Source: Arbacia lixula
Taxonomy: Eukaryota; Echinodermata; Echinoidea; Arbacioida; Arbaciidae
Assembly (NCBI GenBank): GCA_963669155.1
Contig: OZ022588.1
Coordinates: 19,694,938-19,758,937 of the forward strand
DNA: 64,000 nucleotides
Reading direction: 5' to 3'
Each line of letters begins with the position of its first letter. The first letter of the stretch is position 1. This document shows positions 57,251-64,000 of the stretch, one piece after another. Made by a program: the position numbers and the translations under genes. Below the pieces are notes generated by a model. The model had not been told where the DNA came from, did not search any database, and saw nothing but the letters and a program-made list of their open reading frames with translations.

Positions 57251-58710
57251 CATTCTCTGACACGACTATTAATTACATGTTAGCATATACATGTACATGT
57301 AACCATTTAGGCAAGTCTCTGAAATGTTAGTATAATAGGTGCCTTATGAGCTTTCTTGAACGATGTCTCTCATTGCTTATGAATAGATGCATGGTGTCAC
57401 GATTGAAGGTCCATAGTATCCCTGTGCATTTACCAGCCCATGCCTGTGCATGAATTTGCCAATGCAGACCACCTTATACTTGTCCACAAGTATGTCTCGT
57501 TTTCAATTCTTTTTGTATTTTCATATGAATGTATTATATATCTTTATATATCACCTTGCCTGTTTTCCCACATGCTCTCTTTTGTACAATATTTATGTGA
57601 ATTTATAACACATGCATGTATAAGATGTTCTTAGATATGGGTGAAGAAAGCATTTGAACTGAAAATATATTGACTGAACAGCATTCTACAGCAGTGTCCA
57701 GTTTATAGATGTGATTTGTGTCAAGCCATGTGGTAGATAGGAGAATAAGAGATGCATTACAGAGATTCGACTGAAATTTTAATGTTTAACGTTATCATTC
57801 TCTCTTGTTCTTTAAAGAAAAGACTTAAAAATTCCTTATTCTCTCTCACATTGTGTTCACAGTTCTCTGACACATGCCACTGATCAAACAACAGAAGTTA
57901 CTTTTATTAATGCTTCAGCATATTTATTTTGCAATCATACACAAAGATGTTACAGACGTTTATCAAAAGACATTACAGAACATTTAGTACACAACATTCA
58001 TACAAAGATTTACACATATTAGACTCTCTATCTGACGGTAACCCTCTTGAAATACTATGTCGTACATTAGCTATAAAGGTATAAAAATACAATCAATAGG
58101 GTATGATGAAAGATAGAAAAGCAAGAATTGCAAAAGTATTAAATGTACCAGTTACAATGGTCATATAACAAGTAATTACAATCTGATTATACTTGCAAAA
58201 TGCAAAAGAAAAAATCTTACATCGTAATTATGTCTGTATACACGTCAATGATATTGTTTAGAGAGTTCATATCTTTTGAAGATTTAACTCATTTCAACCT
58301 CAATCTCCTTCGATTTCTGCAAGTACATACTTTATAAGACTCTACAAAACTCTATGTTACAAAGGAGTAGTCCATGGATCGCAACGGCTCAGACAAACTC
58401 AGATCTGCCCCTTGCCATCTTCAGGTAGGCTGGAAGGTGTTTTCTGGCAATCTGGCCATTCAATTATTTTGCAGGTTGGAACTTCTGTCCTATGGTTTCT
58501 ATGATTATCCTCTCTTTTCTGTTAGTCCAGAAAAGGGGAAGGTCTTCATCTGCTCATTCTGTTACAAAAATGCACTGTGTATGTGGGCAGTGGTGGTGGT
58601 CACACAGCACCATAGAGCTAGTGATAGCAATGAGAGAGGGCTGTATGTGGTTTGGGGTGAGATGTCATGGGGGTTGTTGGGGATGTGAGGTGGGGTGGGG
58701 TGGGGACAGC
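57251..58710 (-). other. Intergenic, with yolk protein gene 3' UTR at the right
   Basis: Minus-strand AATAAA signals (TTTATT on +) at 57903-57908 and 57923-57928 would end a 3' UTR of about 0.8 kb. A GT/GGGGTG-rich patch lies at 58660-58720. The frames over 58374-59044 are antisense shadows of the last yolk-protein exon and its UTR. Confidence 0.5.
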
Positions 58711-61700
58711 CTATGGCAGGCGCTGGTGCTCACGGCGCATGGTGTCCCTGAAGCGCTCGATGCGAGAGGTGGCATGGTCGAGGGGGGAGGGGGTGATGCA
58801 GGAGCCGATGGAGGTGGTGTTCTCTGACTTAGGGAACCATTCCTGTCTCCAGGTCTTGCCGGTCCACACACGCTCACAGGTCTTCTTGATCACTGGGGTG
58901 CCCAGGAGCTCCTGCTCCTCGGGGTCAACGACCTCATTGATCTCGGAGATGACCCTCACGCTGTATGGGCAACAAGACACAGAGGAGAAGAGAGTTTACT
59001 ACTTTGAGTGCCAGGTGTGCAGAGAGGACAGCACTGTTTTTTGACGCAATGTTTAAGCATGGTTTTACCTACTTTCCTCTCTCTTTCCTGAACTGTATTT
59101 TACTATCACTCTTGTTTTTTTTTTATAATAAGCGGTTTATAATAATTGAACATTATCATCCACATTAAGTTTAAAGTGTGGATTTGAATGTTGGGAGGGG
59201 GGATATTTGTTGATGCACTAAAGAGACTAAAATCAGCAACATGTTTCAAGAAGGGGTTACAATGGAAATATATTGTCCAAGTCATAAATTACAGGAATTC
59301 TGATCTAAGTTACATGATCAATAAATCACTTCAAATCTGTCTTCATTCTACGACATTCCAGAGAACATGGAAGTATTTCCACATTATTTGCCTTTGGAAA
59401 ATCACTGCTTTTATTTTGTGATTTTTGAGAAAGCATACGCCGAATAATTGTAAGCGTGTGAGGTCTGCTCCTTGATTTTGTCAGAGCAAATCAGATTGTC
59501 CCTTTGGGAAAGCATTGTTTTTTAATTTCATGGAGCCTCAGAAATCCACCTCTCGACTTACGTGGGAGAGGTGATGATGACATCCCTGACGAACTCGATC
59601 TTGGTGGTCTTGTTGCCCAGCTCAAAGTTCTTGTTCAGAGTGTGGTCATACCAGAAAGAGGAGTTGCCTGGAGTAGACAAACAAGATGAGAAATACAGTT
59701 GTCATTAATAAATGCATGAAAGAGTACTGGAATAAAATAAAATGGGAAAATATACATCATACACACAAGATCAAGATCTCAAAGTGGCTATACAATAATG
59801 CAGATTGTTAAAACACATGCAATTTCTTAAGGAAGTCTAAATCCAGCTTACTATTATGATTATTATGATAGGATTTACTAAAACCTTATTGAGCTTATTA
59901 GCAAAAGTAAATTTGAACGTAACTTAAATCCTTCCTATGCCCGTCTAGATCTAGCTCTATGAGATTAAGAATCTGAGGATTAGACAGGTTAAAAGCAGGT
60001 GGTGGGGGGTGTAGCCCCGTACATACCCCAGATGGTGACGTTGTGGTAGAGGTCCTCCGGGGCGACAGAGGGGTACTTGGTAGTCTCGTGCTTCCACATG
60101 GTGTCATTGGTGAAGGTAGCGTTGAACTCGATCATGTCCTCGCATGGGATGCACTCACAGGCCACAGCGGTGGTGACGGGAGCAACGTAGCCATAGCCGT
60201 TGTCGCAGGTGAATTCGGTCATCTGGTGCACAAACTTGGATGGGCGGCTGTGAGAGGGCAGAGAATGGGAACATGCTCAGGACAAGACTCAAACTGAAAG
60301 ATTAAATCCCTCTTCAAAAGAAAGAGCTCACACATTTGTGATAATGGTTAATTAAGGGCTTTGATTGATAACTGTGTAAAGAGTCGAGTCTGCAAGATTA
60401 ATTTCTCTTTCAATGAAACATTAAATGTTAAGCATATGCTTGAGTTGCATGCAGCATTTCAGGAAAAACAGATCAATGTATAAACTGATTGAAGTTTTGA
60501 TTCATCCAGAAAGAATTACAAATTACGAATAGAAATGAATCTGATCATCAGATTTACTGGTTTGAAACGGAGAACAGTTTCACGTCCGATCCGGGACGCT
60601 TCTTCAGCTCGTCTGAACTGGCGTGTGTAGTTATGTAATCAAAATAGGGCAGTAAAGAAGAAAAACATGGCAAAATTACCTGCACATGGGGACGAGCTTG
60701 TACTGCTTCTGTCCGAAGCGAGAGATGCTGATCTTCTTGGGCCTGGGGGTGCCGATGCAGGTGACATCCTTGATCATGGCCTGGCAGGTGTTGTTGCGCT
60801 GCTTGATGACATTGGTGTAGGTCTCCCCATGGCAGATGCCAGTATGGTCCTTGAAGTAGTCGTCTAAAACACCAAAGGGAAAAAAACAACATGAGATCAT
60901 CAACTCATTATCATGAGGAGATACTGAGAGGGGTTTCAATTGTATGAGTATATAATTAAAATGGAGGAATCATCATTCTGTGATGAAATGAGATACTTAG
61001 AAAAGCATCAATTGTATAACTATGTTAATAAGAACTATGATGCAGTGGCCATTCTAAATAGGTGTCTTTGAAGACAGATGGTCTTTGTAGATTGGATCTT
61101 TGGAGCTAGGTCTCTGTTGATAGTGGTCTTTGCAGACAGGTTATCTTTGAAGACAAGTGGTCTTTCATAGACCGATGAAATGACATGTAATTTGTTCTGC
61201 AGGGATTTAAGTTGAGTGGTCTTGGCAGCTAGGGAGGTCATCTCTGTAGATAATGGTCCTTTAAGACGGTTTAATCTGATATAATTAAGAGGAGGATAGA
61301 TATGAGTTGAACTCACATGTGGAGGGCTTGATGAGGGCCTCGAAGGAGCGGAGCATCATGGGTCCAAGGTAGGTCTGGTAGGTCTGGTTGAGCAGGGAGA
61401 TGGGCAGTAGCACGTTGTAGTCGTTGCCCATCAGGGTGTTCTTACCAAACAGGGTGGGGAGCACAGGGGAGCGGTGGGCGATCATCAGGGCCTTGGTCAC
61501 GTTCCAGCGGTAGCTGGCTGCAGGGACAAGCACAATCAGGCACAGTGTTACTTCACGGTGTAGCACAATACCACATGGTGTTTGAGGAGCACATTGGTAT
61601 CAAACAGTGTTTGAGAGAAGGGATGCCAAGAGAGATGATGCCAAAAATATCACTGACAGAATCGTACTTGGTCATGCTGATACTTGCACGCATATGTACA

Positions 61701-64000
61701 GGTTGATGTAAAGTACACTAACTTCAAAATCTAACACTTACATTTGCACTAACACTGACATTCTAACTTATGCCAACACTAACACTAATACTCCCACTGG
61801 TGCTTATCCTAATACATACTAAGCTAATCAATTCAACATTTTACACTGATATTTATGTTAGAACTATGAATATACATCAGTTACCACAAGGCAGATCTCA
61901 AAGACCTAATGTAAGGAGGGGCTTATTTGAGTTATAGATTGTGTACTTGAGCAGGTAAAGGGTTCCTTGATCCTCGCAGAACGTACCTGACTTGTTGTAG
62001 GCAGTCATGAGAGTGGGGTTCTGCACCTCTCCGAAGTTGCAGACCTTGGCGACGTCGAGGTTGATGTCGATCTCCACGACCTGTCCGTTGGGGCAGAGGA
62101 GACGTAGGTCGCTGTGGGTGAAGCCCACGGTGGCCAGGAGGTCTTGGTTGCGCAGCGTCTGCTCATCCAGGAAGGCAACGTCGGCAACGCCGCTCTTCAG
62201 GCAGCGAAGACTGCCCTCGTAGCCAGAGAACTTGAGTGGCAGGTTGGACTCACAGGTCTTCTTGATCTCGGTCTGGTGCACCTGTAGAGGGAGACATTCG
62301 GTTAGGACTCGGTGAACTAAAACACATCAGAGCTGAGAGCAACTTAGAGCTCAGAAACTGCTCTGGAAAAATTCAAATTATATTAACTCTATTTTCTTTA
62401 CTTCAAATAAAACAATGTAATTTTGGCATGATGTTCAAATTGAATACTAGTACTGGGGCAGGGCCATACAGGAATGAACTTGTATAGATTATCCCTTTCC
62501 ATGATAAGGAAAATCAAATAAATGTTTCAACATATACAATATATGGAAAATGTCTTAAAATATAAGAAATTTGGGGCATTGTGGCATATACAAGACCAGT
62601 TTGTTCCATAAAAATCTGAAAAGACGAAGAAGAAATTTTGTAGAAAAATGATACCTGTGTCTGTGTGGACAGGCTTAGATTCATTACCTTGACAAGGTCC
62701 AGGAATTCCCTGATCTTAGGTGACAGCCAGAGAGGGTTGGTGTAGCGGTTGAACTCACGCTGGCGAAGCTCAACATTGTCGAAAGGCTCAACAAAGGTGG
62801 GTGAGAGGCGGGGGAAGTAGATGTTGAGGTAGCTCTGAACAGCAAAAAAGTACAAAAAAAAATGGTGGAATTAGTTGGGTCAATTTATGAACGGAAGGGA
62901 AGGAATATCAAGAAGAGTACAAGAAGGATAGGAAGAAGGGAGGGAAGAGAAATGGATGACACCAAGAAATATAAAGCTACAAATAAGCAATATGTGTGAC
63001 ACTCCTTTGGTTCCCAACCTAATAAATACAAAACATGCTATATGCGTGTTATGATATATGTGATAAAGTGCTCTCCAAGAGTCCTGTATGTACAGTCCAA
63101 CATTTCTAAGATGACCACTATCTTTCATGATATCTCAACTTGAATCCCTTCAGAGCAGTGTGCATGTCTTTGCACGTGTCCATACAGACACCCTAAGTAT
63201 CCCATGCGGTGGTCTTTCTAGACAAGTTTGATTTGATCTAGCTAGCCCTTCCTGTGCCAGATAAAATGCTGCTCTATGTGAGTTGAGTATGTTACTGATG
63301 GCAAAATACACTGAGAGCACACACAGGGCTAAGGATGGCTCACCAGGATAGCTGGGTGCTTGAGCACAGTGGTGATGTCCTCATCCTTGAAGCTGGTCAG
63401 GGTAGGGATGCCCTTGACGTGGCTCACGATCTCCTCCAGGGAGCTGATCTTGTCGTTCTTCAGCTCCAGCAGACGGCCAAAGATGCTCAGCAGAACAGGG
63501 GCCTTCACTTTCCTGTAGGGATAGAGGGCAGGGGACAAATACATTTAGCTGCTCATAGACCTTAGAAATGCATTTAGCTTCTCATAGACATTATGCAAGT
63601 AGGGATGGATGATGAAGGCATGAGTGACTGCACTTTGCTGTAAGGAGTGCCGGGAGGGGGTGTAAACACATTTGGCTTGTCAGAGACCTTTTATACATTT
63701 GGCATTAAGCTTGGATAAAGTAAAGTCATGTTGAGTTCACTTTCAATAATGCACCCTGAAGTTTTTTAAGTTAGGGAAGTTCTTCTTTAAGGATGTTCCC
63801 AATTAAGCAATGGTCAATATCAGAAATCGAGTTTTAATTGTGTTTATACTAACAGGAATAAAGCTTAGAAAGAGATTTCTACTCACTCCTTGACCTGGTC
63901 AGCAAGGGGCATGTCCTGGTTGACAGTGTTGGGGTTGACACGGCTCAGCAGGCTGTTGATGGTGGAGATCTTCTCGTTCAGAGTCACCATACCATCAAAG
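58711..64000 (-). CDS. Major yolk protein (transferrin-like), 3' part; 5' part lies beyond the window
   Basis: Nine exons seen: 63887-64000 (cut by the window edge), 63344-63512, 62688-62834, 61987-62281, 61317-61517, 60680-60863, 60027-60247, 59562-59667, 58711-58960. All have GT/AG borders and phases agree. MYP is the main gamete-nutrition glycoprotein of sea urchins, made in gut and gonad, and belongs to the transferrin superfamily. Transferrin-like motifs: GYEGSLRCLKSGVADVAFLD and KVCNFGEVQNPTLMTAYNKS. Then KALMIAHRSPVLPTLFGKNT, GICHGETYTNVIKQ, FTCDNGYGYVAPVTTAVACE, VRVISEINEVVDPEEQELLG, ending REHQRLP. Ten N-glycosylation sequons occur in the last six exons (for example NVT, NQT, NNT, NAT, NDT, NSS). 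GC-rich third positions and strong codon bias fit a highly expressed gene. A different transferrin-family yolk paralogue cannot be excluded. Confidence 0.8.
61030..61270. repeat. Degenerate GGTCTTTG-AGACAG tandem repeat in a yolk gene intron
   Basis: About six loose units of 30-40 bp contain TGGTCTTTGTAGAT, GGTCTTTGCAGACAGG or TATCTTTGAAGACAAG. Confidence 0.6.
63625..63690 (-). repeat. Decayed copy of a yolk gene acceptor region
   Basis: GCACTTTGCTGTAAGGA, then GTAAACACATTTGGCTTGTC, resembles the acceptor of exon 63344-63512: TTCACTTTCCTGTAGGGA, then ACAAATACATTTAGCTGCTC. It lies about 125 bp upstream in the transcript. Confidence 0.65.

Noticed and set aside
58374-59044. Plus-strand frames of 104-125 residues
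   Set aside because: Antisense to the last yolk-protein exon and its UTR; no domain and no splice support.

Overview
The window is animal genomic DNA, most likely from a sea urchin and at least from an echinoderm. The evidence is a transferrin-like, heavily glycosylated gene at the right edge that reads as echinoid major yolk protein, split metazoan genes with GT-AG introns, a tRNA-derived SINE, Helitron-, pogo-, LINE- and Ty3/gypsy-type elements, and abundant (GA)n and poly(G)/poly(C) tracts. There is no sign of bacterial or viral gene organisation.

Layout. 1-7030: no recognisable gene, simple repeats. 7031-7915 (-): intronless immediate-early response (IER2/IER5-type) gene with two perfect CREs and a MEF2-type site upstream. 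10784-14640 (-): a complete but internally deleted Ty3/gypsy LTR element with two apparently identical 1056-bp LTRs, a 4-bp target duplication and a tRNA-Trp-type primer site; its only coding content is a shuffled integrase/RT/integrase mosaic. 16194-17668 and 25080-26344: two related Helitron-like non-autonomous elements carrying repeated AGGTCA arrays. 18762-30565 (-): SPOUT1 (SPOUT-class RNA methyltransferase), 15 exons whose phases all close. It carries a 177-residue N-terminal extension that resembles the CARF/FAR1-type zinc module of transposase-associated proteins. An intron of this gene hosts a 1419-bp TIR element (28342-29760) with a zinc-finger ORF.

32231-39502 (+): FBXO38, 10 coding exons summing to 1128 codons plus stop. 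43544-50432 (-): TRIM45 (RING, two B-boxes, coiled coil, filamin repeat, Cys/His-rich tail), 8 exons, 673 residues, with one GC-AG intron. FBXO38 and TRIM45 converge tail to tail, and the space between holds UTR sequence with inverted repeats and a tandem array. SPOUT1 and FBXO38 are head to head across about 1.67 kb. 51892-53045: dead CR1/L2-like LINE 3' end. 53452-55328 (+): three-exon MIF/D-dopachrome-tautomerase family gene. 57061-57250: SINE. 58711-64000 (-): nine 3' exons of the yolk protein gene, running off the right edge.

The genes do not form one pathway: ubiquitin ligase parts (FBXO38, TRIM45), an RNA methyltransferase, an immediate-early factor, a MIF-type tautomerase and a yolk protein. 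The least ordinary observations are the SPOUT1 N-terminal fusion, the retroelement mosaic, the zinc-finger TIR element, the Helitron nuclear-receptor-site arrays, and a recurring pattern of decayed local duplicates of exon edges in four different genes. Exon models were built by hand from splice signals, reading phase and remembered family similarity; no database search was run.
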